DNA of 56,739 nt from Salaquimonas sp. (GCA_028289365.1 JANQQM010000013.1:1-56739); one strand, 5' to 3'; positions 17,564 to 27,973 are shown, counted from the first letter of the stretch. The notes: generated by a model not told the origin, from the letters alone. Numbers and translations are program-made.

Positions 17564-18775
17564 ATGACGAATAATCTCTGTTTGAATATTGACGGCTGGC
17601 GGATTGATATTGCCGCACGAATTGCCTCTCGAGCCGGGCAAATCGAGCACCTATCGCCGCGCGCCATCAGGCTATTGTCCATATTTGCAGAATCTCCGGG
17701 TAAGACCTTCTCCCGCGAAGAATTGCTCGATCGAATTTGGCCGGATGTCGTTGTCAGCGATGAGAGCCTTAGCCAGGTCGTTTCCGAGGTTCGCAGGACT
17801 CTAACAAATAAGGGTCTTATTGCTACGGTCTCAAAAGGTGGTTATCGCCTGGAAGCTGCCGCTTTCGCCTCTGCGGGCCCGGCTGCCAGTCCAGTTGAGC
17901 AGCGGCATGAATCCCTGACGGATCTGGAGGCGCATGCAATCTGCCTTGAGGCACGTCAGGAGCTCGTGCGCTGCGGGCGCGGAGCGATTGAGCGGGCTGA
18001 AGAATTGACCGCGCATGCAGTAGACCTAGCACCTGATTCCTCAATGGTGCAATCAGAGCGCGCTATTGCCCTGGTACGCTCTCATCTGTATTGGTCGGAA
18101 GGCCGCATGCTCCTGGATTCCGCCTTGAATCATGCGGCCTATGCCGTCGAACTGGACCCAACTTCGGCCCAGTCGCACTCCTGCCTAGGATATGCCCATG
18201 CCACCGCTGGCCATTGGGCAGCGGCCGATATTGCCCATCAACGGGCAATTGCGTTGGCTCCGTTTGATGCCTCCTGCTATCACCTGGCCGCTTGGTATCT
18301 GATGACCCGGCGCAAGGAGCAGGCCGCCATTGCGTTTTTCGAAAAAGTAGGCGACCTGGAGCCCGGCAATATCAAGGGATATCTTCACGCCGCACAGCTC
18401 GCCTACCAGTTTGATCCGACCCGATCTCGGCGCAATGCCGAACGAGCTCTGCGTCGTGCCCGCGAGCGCCTCGAAGTGGATCCTCACGACATGCGGGCCC
18501 TGGCTGCCACGGGGCTTGTCATGGCTCTGCTGAGTGAACCGTCATCTGCCTATGCTACCGTGCAGGGTGCAGATACTTCCGGCAGCGCACAGGCAATTTA
18601 CGCGGCCTCGACTCTGGCACTGTTGGGAGAAACCAGCCGGGCCCTGTTGAAGGTCGAGGAATTGTTTGATCACGGTTGGCGCGATATGCCGTGGCTCGCC
18701 GTTGATCCTGCGTTCATTCGTATTGCAGATCATAGTCGTTTTCAGCGGCTCTGCAGAGGTCAACGCGCAGCCTGA
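17564..18775 (+). CDS. Winged-helix (OmpR/CadC-type) regulator with TPR-like C-terminus
   Basis: 403 residues. Residues 1-100 form a trans_reg_C winged helix (LSPRAIRLLSIFAESPGKTF, then SREELLDRIWPDVVVSDESLS and VSKGGYRL). The rest consists of helical repeats with TPR character, for example AAYAVELDPTSAQSHSCLGY and AHQRAIALAPFDASCYHLAA. There is no membrane segment, so it is a cytosolic regulator rather than a CadC-like sensor. It lies 126 bp upstream of a peroxiredoxin gene in the same direction, a plausible target. The ligand or signal is unknown. Confidence 0.82.
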   Translation: MTNNLCLNIDGWRIDIAARIASRAGQIEHLSPRAIRLLSIFAESPGKTFSREELLDRIWPDVVVSDESLSQVVSEVRRTLTNKGLIATVSKGGYRLEAAAFASAGPAASPVEQRHESLTDLEAHAICLEARQELVRCGRGAIERAEELTAHAVDLAPDSSMVQSERAIALVRSHLYWSEGRMLLDSALNHAAYAVELDPTSAQSHSCLGYAHATAGHWAAADIAHQRAIALAPFDASCYHLAAWYLMTRRKEQAAIAFFEKVGDLEPGNIKGYLHAAQLAYQFDPTRSRRNAERALRRARERLEVDPHDMRALAATGLVMALLSEPSSAYATVQGADTSGSAQAIYAASTLALLGETSRALLKVEELFDHGWRDMPWLAVDPAFIRIADHSRFQRLCRGQRAA

Positions 18776-18901
18776 ATCACTTTCAGAATAGTTTCAGATT
18801 TCCTTCAGGAGTAAAGGCCGCATCGTAATTAGCTTGGCTGTTCTCCAATTTGTTACGGACCAAATTCCGGCCGAAACATATACTCAATGGAAGGAACGAA
18901 A

Positions 18902-19561
18902 ATGCCATTGCCTATCAACACGCTTGCACCGGATTTCGCCGCTGATTCAACAGAGGGCTTGATCCATTTCCACCAATGGATCGGTGATAGCTGGTGCGTG
19001 CTCTTTTCGCATCCCAAGGATTTTACACCCGTATGCACAACCGAACTGGGTGTCATGGCCAGAATGAAAACCGAGTTCGAACGACGCAGTGTTAAGATCA
19101 TCGGATTGTCGCTAGATCCGGTCGATGCGCACAAGCGCTGGGCAGAAGATATCCATACGGTCGCTGGCAAGGCGCCGAATTATCCATTGATCAGCGATTC
19201 CGATCTGAGAATCGCGAAGCTCTATGACATGCTTCCAGCTGATGCTGGTGGTACGGCAGAAGGGCGTACTGCTATGGATAACGCCACTGCACGCACGCTA
19301 TTTGTCATTGGTCCGGACAAGAAAATCAAACTTACGATTTCCTACCCGATGACGACCGGACGCGATTTCAATGAAATTCTTCGGGTTATTGACAGTCTGC
19401 AACTGACAGACCGTCAGCAGCTTGCCACGCCGGCGAATTGGGTGCAGGGCGATGATGTCGTCATTGTTCCATCGGTGTCGGATGAAGAAGCCCGCAAGCG
19501 CTATCCGGATGGCTGGAAAGCGCCAGTGCCATATTTGCGCCTGGTGGAACATTCAGCATGA
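18902..19561 (+). CDS. Peroxiredoxin, Prx6-like (1-Cys type)
   Basis: 219 residues. Reduces hydroperoxides through the peroxidatic Cys in DFTPVCTTELG (about residue 46). The long C-terminal dimerisation arm (TPANWVQGDDVVIVPSVSDE, YPDGWKAPVPYLR) is the mark of the Prx6 group. There is no clear resolving Cys. The start at 18902 is preceded by GGAAGGA; the in-frame ATG at 18887 is less likely. Downstream is a strong hairpin terminator. It may be controlled by the regulator gene upstream. Confidence 0.94.
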   Translation: MPLPINTLAPDFAADSTEGLIHFHQWIGDSWCVLFSHPKDFTPVCTTELGVMARMKTEFERRSVKIIGLSLDPVDAHKRWAEDIHTVAGKAPNYPLISDSDLRIAKLYDMLPADAGGTAEGRTAMDNATARTLFVIGPDKKIKLTISYPMTTGRDFNEILRVIDSLQLTDRQQLATPANWVQGDDVVIVPSVSDEEARKRYPDGWKAPVPYLRLVEHSA

Positions 19562-19631
19562 AAATATCCAGCGCTGTGAAAGACCAGTTCATGAACGCTA
19601 CGCGTTGAGTTGGTCCTGTATTTTCTTGTCC

Positions 19632-19664
19632 AATACGAGCGGTGGTTTACCCATCGCTCGTATT
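19632..19664 (+). terminator. Strong hairpin after the peroxiredoxin gene
   Basis: A stem of about 14 bp (19632-19645 with 19651-19664, one G-T wobble) around a 5-nt loop, followed by TGTCTGTTTC. Its position 70 bp after the stop and its stability suggest rho-independent termination, although the T-tract is interrupted. Confidence 0.65.
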
Positions 19665-19713
19665 TGTCTGTTTCTGGAACTGATCTGGTAGGGGAAGAAC
19701 TGAGAGTATTGCA

Positions 19714-20268
19714 ATGAAACCGATACTGCCGATCCGGTCGGGCCGTCTGAGGCCGCTGACCGACAATGATACTGGCGAGCTTCTTGATTTGCTGCGGCTG
19801 CCCGAAATACGTCGCTATCTTTGCGACGACCGCATTGTCCGGAAATCGGAAGTTGAACATTTGATTGAAGAAAGCATCCAGCACGATATCGACGGTCTGG
19901 GGTTATGGGTTATCGAAACAGACGCTCATTCATTTTCCGGCATTGTCGGCATGATGCCGGTTTCAACTGCCATTGCCGAATTGCCGGGTATGAAGGGCGG
20001 GATTGAACCATTTGTAGCCTTGGCACCCCAGGTCCAACGTCAGGGTCTGGCACGCGAAGCGATGGCTGCCATTCTCGAACATACCGTCAGCATGCAGGAA
20101 ACTGCGCATGTGGTTGCCGCTGTCGACGCTCCAAACATGCGTTCTCACCGGCTTATGCGTGCGACTGGCTTTGGACCATTTGCCATGGAGAAGGGGCCAG
20201 CCCATGACCTTGTTCTTTATAAACTTAGTCTGTCAAAGCACAGATTGCGAAGTGATGTCGGTCATTGA
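19714..20268 (+). CDS. GNAT-family N-acetyltransferase (RimJ-like)
   Basis: 184 residues. Transfers an acetyl group from acetyl-CoA to an amine. It begins with the RimJ-type SGRLRPLTDNDTGELL and carries the acetyl-CoA pyrophosphate loop QRQGLAREA near residues 109-117, then VDAPNMRSHRLMRATGFGPF, the usual motif B. Substrate unknown. A stand-alone gene between the peroxiredoxin terminator and the nitroreductase gene. Confidence 0.87.
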   Translation: MKPILPIRSGRLRPLTDNDTGELLDLLRLPEIRRYLCDDRIVRKSEVEHLIEESIQHDIDGLGLWVIETDAHSFSGIVGMMPVSTAIAELPGMKGGIEPFVALAPQVQRQGLAREAMAAILEHTVSMQETAHVVAAVDAPNMRSHRLMRATGFGPFAMEKGPAHDLVLYKLSLSKHRLRSDVGH

Positions 20269-20369
20269 TAAGCACCGTAAATTCGGATTGGATTGATGCG
20301 AAGTTTGCAGCTTCGGCTACCGGCGCCTGATTCGCGCGGGCACAAGCATTCAATATAAAGGATACCGCC

Positions 20370-21197
20370 ATGAATTTGTCCGACAGCCTGAGACTTCGTT
20401 TTGGCGATGATTTGGATCTATCAGTCAGCCCCAGGCTTCCGTCGGTCTTCCGCTCAATGATTTGCCGCGGCAGTTGCCGTCAATACAAGGCAGAAACGGT
20501 CGACGAAGAACTATGCCAACTGTTGTGCGCTGCGGCACTTGCCGCCCCGACCAAAAGCGACCTTCAACAGCGGGACATTGTTCTAGTCCAGGACCCCGAA
20601 ATAAAGGCAGAGTTGGTAAAGCTTGTCTCGGATCAGGCATGGATTCGCGATGTGCCCAATATCGCGATCTTCTGCGGCAATCACCTGCGTCAACGGCATT
20701 TGCACGAAATGACCGGACATGCATTTGCCAATGATCATCTCGACGCCTTCTTCAATGCCTCGGTCGATGCAGCGATCGCGCTTTCTGCCTTCGTGACGGC
20801 TGCAGAAGCGGCCGGATTGGGTTGTTGCCCGATCAGTGCCGTGCGAAACGAAGCCGCGGCCGTTAGCAATCTGCTCGGTTTGCCGGACCTCGTTTTTCCG
20901 GTTGCTGGTCTTGCCTTTGGCTATCCAAAATCTGAACCGCCGACCATCAGCATGCGTTTGCCATTGTCTGAAACGGTTCACATGGATCGATTCGGAACGC
21001 ATGATTCAAAGACGGCAATCGACGCCTACGACAGACGTAGAAGGGCGCATCAACCTTATGACCGGCAACGCGCTGAAGCGCACTTTGGGATTTCAGAACA
21101 CTATGGCTGGTCCGAGGATAAAAGCCGGCAATATGCCCAGCCGGAACGCCGGGAATTCGGTGCATTCATCAGAAACAAGGGCTTTACCCTGGATTGA
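20370..21197 (+). CDS. Nitroreductase-family flavoprotein
   Basis: 275 residues, FMN-dependent NAD(P)H oxidoreductase of the NfsA/Frp branch. The FMN-binding start CRGSCRQYKAETVDEELCQL corresponds to the R-x-S-x-R family motif. AALAAPTKSDLQQRDIVLVQ and ASVDAAIALSAFVTAAEAAG are the conserved central helices, and the C-terminus YGWSEDKSRQYAQPERREFG is typical of NfsA relatives. Likely reduces nitro compounds or quinones. AAAGGA upstream supports the start. Not obviously in an operon. Confidence 0.88.
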   Translation: MNLSDSLRLRFGDDLDLSVSPRLPSVFRSMICRGSCRQYKAETVDEELCQLLCAAALAAPTKSDLQQRDIVLVQDPEIKAELVKLVSDQAWIRDVPNIAIFCGNHLRQRHLHEMTGHAFANDHLDAFFNASVDAAIALSAFVTAAEAAGLGCCPISAVRNEAAAVSNLLGLPDLVFPVAGLAFGYPKSEPPTISMRLPLSETVHMDRFGTHDSKTAIDAYDRRRRAHQPYDRQRAEAHFGISEHYGWSEDKSRQYAQPERREFGAFIRNKGFTLD

Positions 21198-21330
21198 TGC
21201 TTACTGAATTTCCGAAACCTGGTGATGAAATTAGGTAACCGGATTAAGCTATTACTGCCGACCGTCGCCAAATGGATCGGCCGACCGGATACAATCAAGA
21301 ACGAACGATAAGCAAAACTAAAGCACTATG

Positions 21331-21405
<75 letters not shown>

Positions 21406-21604
21406 TGATTGGCTGGATGTGCAGGGCAACATTGCCAAAAGTGAGCGGGTTATAGGCGCTCCAAAGGCGCCTGTCCAGTAGCGTTGATGCGCTGAGTAGG
21501 CAGAATTTTGAAATTTTCAGACAATGTCATTTCCGGGGTCGTCATGGTTCAGCAAATCACGTCCCGCACCCTTGGAAACATCGCCTTTCGGATTGATCTC
21601 GACC

Positions 21605-21796
21605 CTAGATTTCCTGCGGTTCATCATCCTCGGTAGCGGGGATCGAATAACCCTGAGACAGCCAGCGGTCAAGATCGTCATCGGCACATTGCTGCGAACA
21701 GAAAGGATAGTTGGCGCGGGCACTGGGTTTATCGCAAACTGGGCAGGGACGCGGCCTGCGAAGCGGTTCGATACGGGCTTTGGTTTGGCCGGCCAT
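21605..21796 (-). CDS. yacG: DNA gyrase inhibitor YacG (zinc-binding)
   Basis: 63 residues. Small zinc protein that binds gyrase B and inhibits it in E. coli. The four ligands are seen in CPVCDKPSARANYPFCSQQC, after which DLDRWLSQGYSIP is the conserved C-terminal helix. AGGAAA precedes the start. Twelve bp separate it from the maf stop, so the two are co-transcribed. Confidence 0.93.
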   Translation of the reverse strand: MAGQTKARIEPLRRPRPCPVCDKPSARANYPFCSQQCADDDLDRWLSQGYSIPATEDDEPQEI

Positions 21797-21808
21797 ATTG
21801 CGGGTTTC

Positions 21809-22432
21809 CTAGGCCTGGCTGAGCCAGTTGAAGTGGACCGGATAGCCGTCGCCTGCCAACAGCGAGACCGTCTCATAAAGCGGCAGACCAACAACATTGG
21901 TGTAGGATCCGACGAGCTTGATGATGAAGGTACCGGCCAGACCTTGAATGGCGTAGCCGCCTGCCTTGCCGCGCCACTCGCCCGACGCCAGATAGGCTTC
22001 CATTTCATCTTGCGACAGGCGTTTGAAACGAACCCGCGATTCAGAAAGCCGGTGGCGCATGGCACCTTTCGGCGTGACCAGGGTGACCCCGGTATAGACC
22101 CGGTGCGATCTGCCCGACAACAACCGCAGGCAATTCGACGCCTGATCAAGCGTCTCGGTCTTGGGTAAAATCCTGCGGCCTTGCGCAACAACCGTATCGG
22201 CAGCAATCATGAACGAGTTTTGCAGATCCTCTGATTTTATCGAACGCTCCACGGCCATCTCGGCCTTCTGGCGCGCCAGGCGCTTTGCCAGCGATCTGGG
22301 AGCTTCACCCTTCTGGGGCGTTTCGTCGGCCTCGACCGGCGACAGCAAGTCCGGCTCGATTCCAGCCTGTTGCAGAAGCTGCAGCCTTCTGGGAGATCCC
22401 GAGGCAAGTACCAATTTCGGCCTGGCAGACAT
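21809..22432 (-). CDS. maf: Maf-like nucleoside triphosphate pyrophosphatase
   Basis: 207 residues. House-cleaning enzyme hydrolysing non-canonical or m7G-type nucleotides. The conserved N-terminus [20 protein letters not shown], the catalytic Asp in [22 protein letters not shown], and [13 protein letters not shown] are all present. Lies 26 bp after infA and 12 bp before yacG on the minus strand, the usual alphaproteobacterial order. Confidence 0.95.
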   Translation of the reverse strand: MSARPKLVLASGSPRRLQLLQQAGIEPDLLSPVEADETPQKGEAPRSLAKRLARQKAEMAVERSIKSEDLQNSFMIAADTVVAQGRRILPKTETLDQASNCLRLLSGRSHRVYTGVTLVTPKGAMRHRLSESRVRFKRLSQDEMEAYLASGEWRGKAGGYAIQGLAGTFIIKLVGSYTNVVGLPLYETVSLLAGDGYPVHFNWLSQA

Positions 22433-22458
22433 GTTGCGGTCCCGATACCGGAAGAAAG

Positions 22459-22677
22459 CTATTTGAAGCGATAAGTGATACGACCCTTGGTCAGGTCATA
22501 GGGGGTCATTTCTACAAGCACCTTGTCTCCCGCCAGTACGCGGATTCGGTTCTTCCGCATGCGCCCGGCGGTGTGAGCGATTATTTCGTGGTCGTTTTCC
22601 AGTTTCACCCTGAAGGTTGCATTGGGCAACAGCTCGGTTACCACGCCTGGAAATTCAAGTACTTCTTCTTTTGCCAT
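22459..22677 (-). CDS. infA: Translation initiation factor IF-1
   Basis: 72 residues, the standard length. An OB-fold protein that occupies the A site of the 30S subunit during initiation. It reads [20 protein letters not shown] and ends [14 protein letters not shown], a near-universal sequence. First gene of the infA-maf-yacG group; about 130 bp separate it from the phosphatase gene upstream, enough for its own promoter. Confidence 0.98.
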   Translation of the reverse strand: MAKEEVLEFPGVVTELLPNATFRVKLENDHEIIAHTAGRMRKNRIRVLAGDKVLVEMTPYDLTKGRITYRFK

Positions 22678-22810
22678 TCGTCCTCAGCACGATGTTTTCA
22701 AAAAGTCGCGGGAAACTATCCCAGTCATGGGAGTTTGTGAACCGCAAAGCGCAAACACGGCCCATTATTTCCTGCTTCAGAGAAAGATAAGCTGGCTGGA
22801 TACAACAGTT

Positions 22811-23260
22811 TCATCCAAATCTCGATAAAATCTTGGTGTCAATTGCATTCGCCGTCTGCCGGTAGGCCTCAAGGATGTGATCCCGGCTGCCTGCTACTGT
22901 CGATGGGTCCATGGTCGGCCAGTACTCTACGTCAACAGCCTGCGCGCGGGTAAATTCCAGCGCCCGGTGATGGGCTTCCGGCGACAGGGTAATGATCAGG
23001 TCAAAATAGCTTTCGCCAAGATCATCAAGCGAAACCGGCACGTGATTATGCATGTCGATGCCCCGTTCACCCATGACCGAATGCATGAACCGATCAATGT
23101 CACCGGCGCGCACACCCGCCGATTGGACATAGACATCCGTTCCAAAGCGCGCCCGCATCAGCATTTCGGCCATGGGCGAGCGAATGGCATTCATGCCGCA
23201 CACAAATAATACGGATTCGGGAAGTGGCGATTGAGCACCTTTGTCAGCGTCAACTGCCAT
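22811..23260 (-). CDS. Low-molecular-weight protein-tyrosine-phosphatase family protein
   Basis: 149 residues from the ATG at 23260; a longer open frame to 23371 overlaps UPF0262 and is less likely. The P-loop C-x5-R is VCGMNAIRSPMAEML near residues 22-36, differing from the usual CLGNICRS, and the general-acid Asp may be the one in YWPTMDPST. The set lies in the hisD-UPF0262-phosphatase-infA order typical of Hyphomicrobiales. Substrate unknown; arsenate reductase-like relatives share the fold. Confidence 0.85.
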   Translation of the reverse strand: MAVDADKGAQSPLPESVLFVCGMNAIRSPMAEMLMRARFGTDVYVQSAGVRAGDIDRFMHSVMGERGIDMHNHVPVSLDDLGESYFDLIITLSPEAHHRALEFTRAQAVDVEYWPTMDPSTVAGSRDHILEAYRQTANAIDTKILSRFG

Positions 23261-23291
23261 GGGCAGACCGCCAATTTCGAGTGATCCCCAT

Positions 23292-23780
23292 CTATCCCCG
23301 CCAGTGAAGAACACAAACCAGTGTGAACAGACGACGTGCGGTATCAAAATCCACATCGATTTTCCCGGCAAGCCTGTCCATCAACGTTTGCGATCCTTCA
23401 TTGTGGAGACCGCGCCTGCCCATGTCGATCGCCTCGATCTGGCTGGGCGAGGCAGTGCGGATCGCTTCATAATAGCTTTCGCAGATCATGAAATAATCCT
23501 TGATTGTCCGGCGAAATGGCCCAAGCGAAAGAAGATGCGAGCAGATATGGGTGTCATCTTCGGCGGTCACGGTGAAGACCAGCCGGGATTCCGCAACGGC
23601 CAGCGTCAATCGGTAGGGGCCCGTGCCGTCCTGGCCCGGTATGCCAAAGACATTTTCCTCAAGCAGGTCGAAAATCGCGACGGCGCGCTCATGCTCGACA
23701 TCTGGCGTCGCCCGGCCAATCGACTTGTCGTCAAGCACGATATCGATCAGCCTGTCATTAGGATCTGCCTTGTCGCCCAA
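23292..23780 (-). CDS. UPF0262 family protein
   Basis: 162 residues of a conserved alphaproteobacterial family of unknown function. Characteristic stretches are [34 protein letters not shown] and [20 protein letters not shown]. The only good start in frame is TTG at 23780, with GGAG seven bases upstream. It lies 29 bp after hisD, so it is co-transcribed with it. Weak TTG initiation may keep its level low. Confidence 0.92.
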   Translation of the reverse strand: MGDKADPNDRLIDIVLDDKSIGRATPDVEHERAVAIFDLLEENVFGIPGQDGTGPYRLTLAVAESRLVFTVTAEDDTHICSHLLSLGPFRRTIKDYFMICESYYEAIRTASPSQIEAIDMGRRGLHNEGSQTLMDRLAGKIDVDFDTARRLFTLVCVLHWRG

Positions 23781-23809
23781 ATTCTCGCTCCAACAGCTAT
23801 GAGCCGTTA

Positions 23810-25102
23810 CTACCGGTTCAGCCGGATCGTCACTGACCTGCCATGTGCCGTCAACCCTTCGGCTTTTGCAAGCTCGACCGCCGCCGGCCCGATCTCTGCC
23901 AGTTGATCCGGTCCCAGCCGCAATATCGAAGTGCGTTTGACGAAATCAAGCACAGACAATCCCGACGAGAACCTGGCAGAACGGGCAGTCGGCAATACAT
24001 GGTTTGATCCGCCGACATAGTCGCCAACGGCCTCCGGCGTGTATTTACCTAGAAAAACAGCCCCGGCATTGCGAATGCACGAAAGAAATGCATCGGGATC
24101 TGCGGTCGCAATCTCCAGATGTTCCGGTGCAATCCGATCGACCATCTCGACGGCTTCATCCAGACCCGGAACCTTGATGATTGCGCCATAATTTTCCCAG
24201 CTTGCAGCAGCAATCTCGCCGCGCGGCAGGGTCGACAATTGCCGTTTGACGGCCTCGGCCACCGCATCACACAGTGCGTCGTCCTCGCTGATCAGGATCG
24301 ATTGGGCGTTTTCGTCATGTTCCGCCTGCGCAAGAAGGTCGGCCGCGATCCAGTCCGGGTCATTGTCGCCGTCTGCCACGATCAGGACTTCCGAGGGACC
24401 GGCAATCATGTCGATACCCACAATGCCGAAGACGCGCCTCTTTGCGGCGGCAACATAGGCATTTCCCGGTCCGACAATTTTAGAGACCGGCTTGATGGTC
24501 TGCGTGCCATAGGCAAGTGCCGCGATCGCCTGGGCACCGCCGACACGATAGATTTCATCCACTCCGGCAAGCTGCGCTGCTGCCAGTACCAGCGGGTTAA
24601 GCTCACCCTGCGGGCAGGGGACGACCATAACGATACGTTCCACACCGGCAACCTTTGCCGGGATTCCGTTCATCAGCACCGAACTGGGATAGCTCGCCGT
24701 GCCGCCAGGCACGTAAAGCCCAACAGCATCAACCGCCGTCCAGCGTGAACCAAGTTCGACGCCCACCGCATCGACATAACGGTCATCCTTTGGCACCTGG
24801 CGCAAATGATGCGCCTGGATTCGTTCTGCCGCCAGTTCCAGCGCTGATCGTGTCTCGGGATCAACGGTTTCCCAGGCGCTGTCGAGTTCATCCTTGGATA
24901 CCGCCATGGTTTCCGGCGTAAGTTCCACCTGGTCGAACCTGGCGGTAAGATCCAGCAATGCCGCGTCTCCCTCCTCGCGTATTCTCGCGATAATTTCTGA
25001 CGCCTTCTGATCGACATCCTCCGAAACCTCGCGCTTTTGCTGGAGGAAGGCTTCGAAACGCTCCGCAAAATCTTCGTCAGTGCTGGTCAGACGCAAAACC
25101 AA
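23810..25102 (-). CDS. hisD: Histidinol dehydrogenase
   Basis: 430 residues. Catalyses the last two steps of histidine synthesis, L-histidinol to histidine, with zinc and NAD. Zinc ligands Q259, H262, D361, H420 and the catalytic pair E327-H328 (PEHLE) are all in place, with [12 protein letters not shown] at 211-222 and the conserved end GLTAHGRSV. Start is TTG at 25102 with AAGGAG upstream; no in-frame ATG is better placed. This is the biosynthetic enzyme; the HisD-like protein at 4193-5521 is its divergent paralogue. Confidence 0.97.
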   Translation of the reverse strand: MVLRLTSTDEDFAERFEAFLQQKREVSEDVDQKASEIIARIREEGDAALLDLTARFDQVELTPETMAVSKDELDSAWETVDPETRSALELAAERIQAHHLRQVPKDDRYVDAVGVELGSRWTAVDAVGLYVPGGTASYPSSVLMNGIPAKVAGVERIVMVVPCPQGELNPLVLAAAQLAGVDEIYRVGGAQAIAALAYGTQTIKPVSKIVGPGNAYVAAAKRRVFGIVGIDMIAGPSEVLIVADGDNDPDWIAADLLAQAEHDENAQSILISEDDALCDAVAEAVKRQLSTLPRGEIAAASWENYGAIIKVPGLDEAVEMVDRIAPEHLEIATADPDAFLSCIRNAGAVFLGKYTPEAVGDYVGGSNHVLPTARSARFSSGLSVLDFVKRTSILRLGPDQLAEIGPAAVELAKAEGLTAHGRSVTIRLNR

Positions 25103-25195
25103 TTCTGGCTCCTTGAATTTCCGGTTTGAAACAGGTCGGGCGAGTCGAATTTCGTTTTATTACTGTTGATGCAACGCGGTTTCGCAAGATCGGCA

Positions 25196-25633
25196 TTAGT
25201 TTCCGATACTGTGATCGGGTCGTGACTCAGTTTCCCAGGCAGCGGCCATGTCGGACAATTGTGCTTCAAGGCATTCGACCTCCAGCCGCAAGGTCGCACC
25301 ACCGGCAAAGGCAAGCTCGACAACGCCGGCAGGTGCATTTCCCTCGCCAAAGCTGATTGCCAACAGCGAAAGGACCTGATCCCCGTCCCGCCGGTCTATC
25401 CCTTGCATCTGCACGCGCTCCACTCTTTCGAAATGCAGTACCGTGCGCCGTCTTTCATAGGTGGTCGTCTTTCCGACGACCTGCTCCCAGACAAACCGGT
25501 TCATTTGCAGGATAAACCGGTTCTCTTCAGGCAGATATTGCAGGTCCGCGGTCTTCAGAACGGCGTCCTGGCAATATGCCGAGATTACCGAGAGGTCTTC
25601 CTCGTCAAGGGCAATAAGTTTGAGGCGTTTCAT
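25196..25633 (-). CDS. DUF2948 family protein
   Basis: About 145 residues from ATG 25633, with GGAAA upstream; the open frame extends to 25693. Reads MKRLKLIALDEEDLSVISAY, LKTADLQYLPEENRFILQMN, FVWE, then RRTVLHFERVERVQ, which are family features. Found next to murA and hisD across Hyphomicrobiales. Function is unknown; it is probably cytosolic, as no signal peptide or membrane segment is seen. Confidence 0.9.
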   Translation of the reverse strand: MKRLKLIALDEEDLSVISAYCQDAVLKTADLQYLPEENRFILQMNRFVWEQVVGKTTTYERRRTVLHFERVERVQMQGIDRRDGDQVLSLLAISFGEGNAPAGVVELAFAGGATLRLEVECLEAQLSDMAAAWETESRPDHSIGN

Positions 25634-25761
25634 TTGGATTTCCGGCTGATAATCAGGCAGCAGCGGTTTTGCCGCCCTGTTTTGTTTACTCAACTAACTG
25701 TTAGGCACTATTTCCTTGCAGTTCAACCACCTGGCTACTTTCCGTACAAGTCTGAAGCCAT

Positions 25762-27051
25762 TCAACCGGAAACCCGTTCGATATTTCCGCCACAATTGGT
25801 GAGCTTCTCCTCCAGCCGTTCAAAGCCCCTGTCCAGATGATAGACACGGTTGACCACGGTTTCGCCTTCCGCCGCAAGACCCGCGATTACCAGCGAAACA
25901 GACGCCCTCAAATCTGTTGCCATTACCGGGGCACCGGTCAGATATTCATTTCCGGTGACAATCGCAGTCTGGCCATCCAGTGAGATCTGCGCACCAAGCC
26001 GCGCAAGTTCCTGAACATGCATGAATCGGTTCTCGAAGATCGTTTCAGTGATTCGCGATTGACCCTCGGCGCGCGTCATCAGCGCCATGAATTGCGCCTG
26101 CATATCGGTCGGGAAGCCGGGAAACGGTGCGGTGGTGATATCGACTGGAAGGATACCATTACCATTGCGGTGAACCCGAATTCCGTTCTCGACAGTTTCA
26201 ACATGCGTTCCGGATTGCTCAATGCTGTCGAGTGCTGTCTGAAACAGGTTTGGTTTTGCCCCTTCCAGCACGACGTCTCCGCCGGTCATGGCAACGGCAA
26301 GTGCATAAGTGCCGGTTTCTATCCGGTCGGGCAGGACCCGGTGACGTGCCCCGTGCAGGGCTTCAACGCCATCGATCACGATGGTTGAGGTGCCGGCGCC
26401 GCTGATTTTCGCGCCCATCGCATTCAGACAGTTTGCCAGATCGACGATTTCCGGCTCCCGCGCGGCATTTTCCAGAATTGTCTGTCCTCTCGCCAGGCTG
26501 GCGGCCATCAATCCGACATGGGTCGCACCGACAGAGACCTTTGGAAAGCGATAACCGGCACCGACCAACCCATTATTGGCGTGACCGATAACATAGCCGG
26601 CTTCTACATCCAGTTGCGCACCGAGCGCGCTCAAACATTCCAGGAAAAGATCGACCGGGCGCGTGCCGATCGCGCATCCGCCGGGAAGCGAAACCTTCGC
26701 CTCATGCATCCGTGTAAGCAACGGGCCGATTACCCAGAAACTCGCGCGCATCTTGGATACCAGTTCATAAGGCGCGGTCGTATCCACAATTTCTCCGGCC
26801 TTGAAATGGATGGTCCGGCCGGTCGCGCTGGTTTCGCCGGACTTCTTTCCCTCGACCTTGTAGTCGACCCCGTGATTGGTCAGGATCCGGATCAGCGATT
26901 CGACATCAGCCAGGTGCGGAACATTCTCAAGGATCAGATCATCGCTGGTCAGCAAAGAGGCAATCATTAGCGGCAAGGCGGCATTTTTCGCGCCCGAAAT
27001 CGGAATGGTTCCGTTTAGCTTGTTCCCACCTTGAATAACGATGCTGTCCAT
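25762..27051 (-). CDS. murA: UDP-N-acetylglucosamine 1-carboxyvinyltransferase
   Basis: 429 residues. First committed step of peptidoglycan synthesis, adding enolpyruvyl from PEP to UDP-GlcNAc. Start [20 protein letters not shown] with the key Lys-Asn, the catalytic Cys in [17 protein letters not shown] (target of fosfomycin, so no Asp substitution here), and [18 protein letters not shown] precedes the start. The first gene of the DUF2948-hisD series on this strand. Confidence 0.98.
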   Translation of the reverse strand: MDSIVIQGGNKLNGTIPISGAKNAALPLMIASLLTSDDLILENVPHLADVESLIRILTNHGVDYKVEGKKSGETSATGRTIHFKAGEIVDTTAPYELVSKMRASFWVIGPLLTRMHEAKVSLPGGCAIGTRPVDLFLECLSALGAQLDVEAGYVIGHANNGLVGAGYRFPKVSVGATHVGLMAASLARGQTILENAAREPEIVDLANCLNAMGAKISGAGTSTIVIDGVEALHGARHRVLPDRIETGTYALAVAMTGGDVVLEGAKPNLFQTALDSIEQSGTHVETVENGIRVHRNGNGILPVDITTAPFPGFPTDMQAQFMALMTRAEGQSRITETIFENRFMHVQELARLGAQISLDGQTAIVTGNEYLTGAPVMATDLRASVSLVIAGLAAEGETVVNRVYHLDRGFERLEEKLTNCGGNIERVSG

Positions 27052-27130
27052 TATCTAATCCTTGATACCCGCATGCCCCACGCGGCGCCCATTGTTCTCG
27101 CAACCAATCGGGTCGCTGGCGAAAATCGCG

Positions 27131-27319
27131 CTAATCCTTGTCCCCACCGTCCTTTGCACGCAAAGGTCTTTCACGACGCAAGCCCTGCGCAGCACTGCCC
27201 GTTTCTGTATTCGCGCCGGCCTTTCGCAATTTCAAGTTTGCACGCAAAGCATTCTTGAGACGCAAATCACGGTCTTTTTCGGGCGCAGACGGATTTTTTT
27301 TATTTCGATTGTCCACCAT
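27131..27319 (-). CDS. Small basic hypothetical protein upstream of murA
   Basis: 62 residues, very rich in Arg, Lys and Asp, without hydrophobic segments. The pattern DLRLKNALRANLKLRKAGA resembles short proteins that I recall next to murA in many alphaproteobacteria. It is 79 bp upstream of murA on the same strand, so may lead the transcript. Probably disordered or nucleic-acid-binding; function unknown. Confidence 0.65.
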   Translation of the reverse strand: MVDNRNKKNPSAPEKDRDLRLKNALRANLKLRKAGANTETGSAAQGLRRERPLRAKDGGDKD

Positions 27320-27491
27320 CCGGGCTTCCTAGCCCAGCTTTGGCGAAAACAAAAGGGCATCACGGCATGTGTGGATTGACATCTTGCCTGCCAATTCCGG
27401 CGAAACCGGCAATAGTTGCCACATATCCGCATTGAAATGCTTGCATGGCCAGATACCATATGGCAAAAGCTGCGCGTTCAGGCAAAAACAG

Positions 27492-27566
<75 letters not shown>

Positions 27567-27973
27567 GTCAACGGAAATAATTCAATATCTTAAACGTTTA
27601 TCGTACGTTCTTTGGTCGTCATCATTCTTGCTTGTGGCGGCGGGCGTGGCGCACCAGCTTGGAGAGCCAAACAAGATACCCTCGATCTTGCTATCTCACA
27701 AAGCACTGCCGAACGCAGAGGTTATAACAATAAGTTGGAGCCCAAACGGTTGCCGACCCAGCTCTGAAATCCAATCGCTGCGCCTCGATTATTTTCTGTG
27801 AATGTCTGTACAACGGATCTGATGGAAGACACCGCTCGCGCCTGCTAACCATGACTGCAAACTATCCGTGGCAGACATTCAATGTCTTGAGCTTATATGA
27901 CGCCCAATCCCATCGCAGCTGCGATGGGAAGCGGACATCATGAGCCAACAAGCAATGCCAAAACTAGGACGCG
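27567..27973. other. Gene-free interval of about 400 bp after tRNA-Thr
   Basis: No open frame with support was found. It contains the palindrome at 27908-27929. There is no integrase gene and no visible repeat of the tRNA 3' end, so it is not evidently an attachment site. Confidence 0.5.
27908..27929. repeat. Perfect 22-nt palindrome
   Basis: TCCCATCGCAG is followed directly by its reverse complement with no loop, 45 bp past the mscS stop. It could be a binding site for a dimeric protein or part of a bidirectional terminator, although no T-run follows on either side. Confidence 0.55.
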
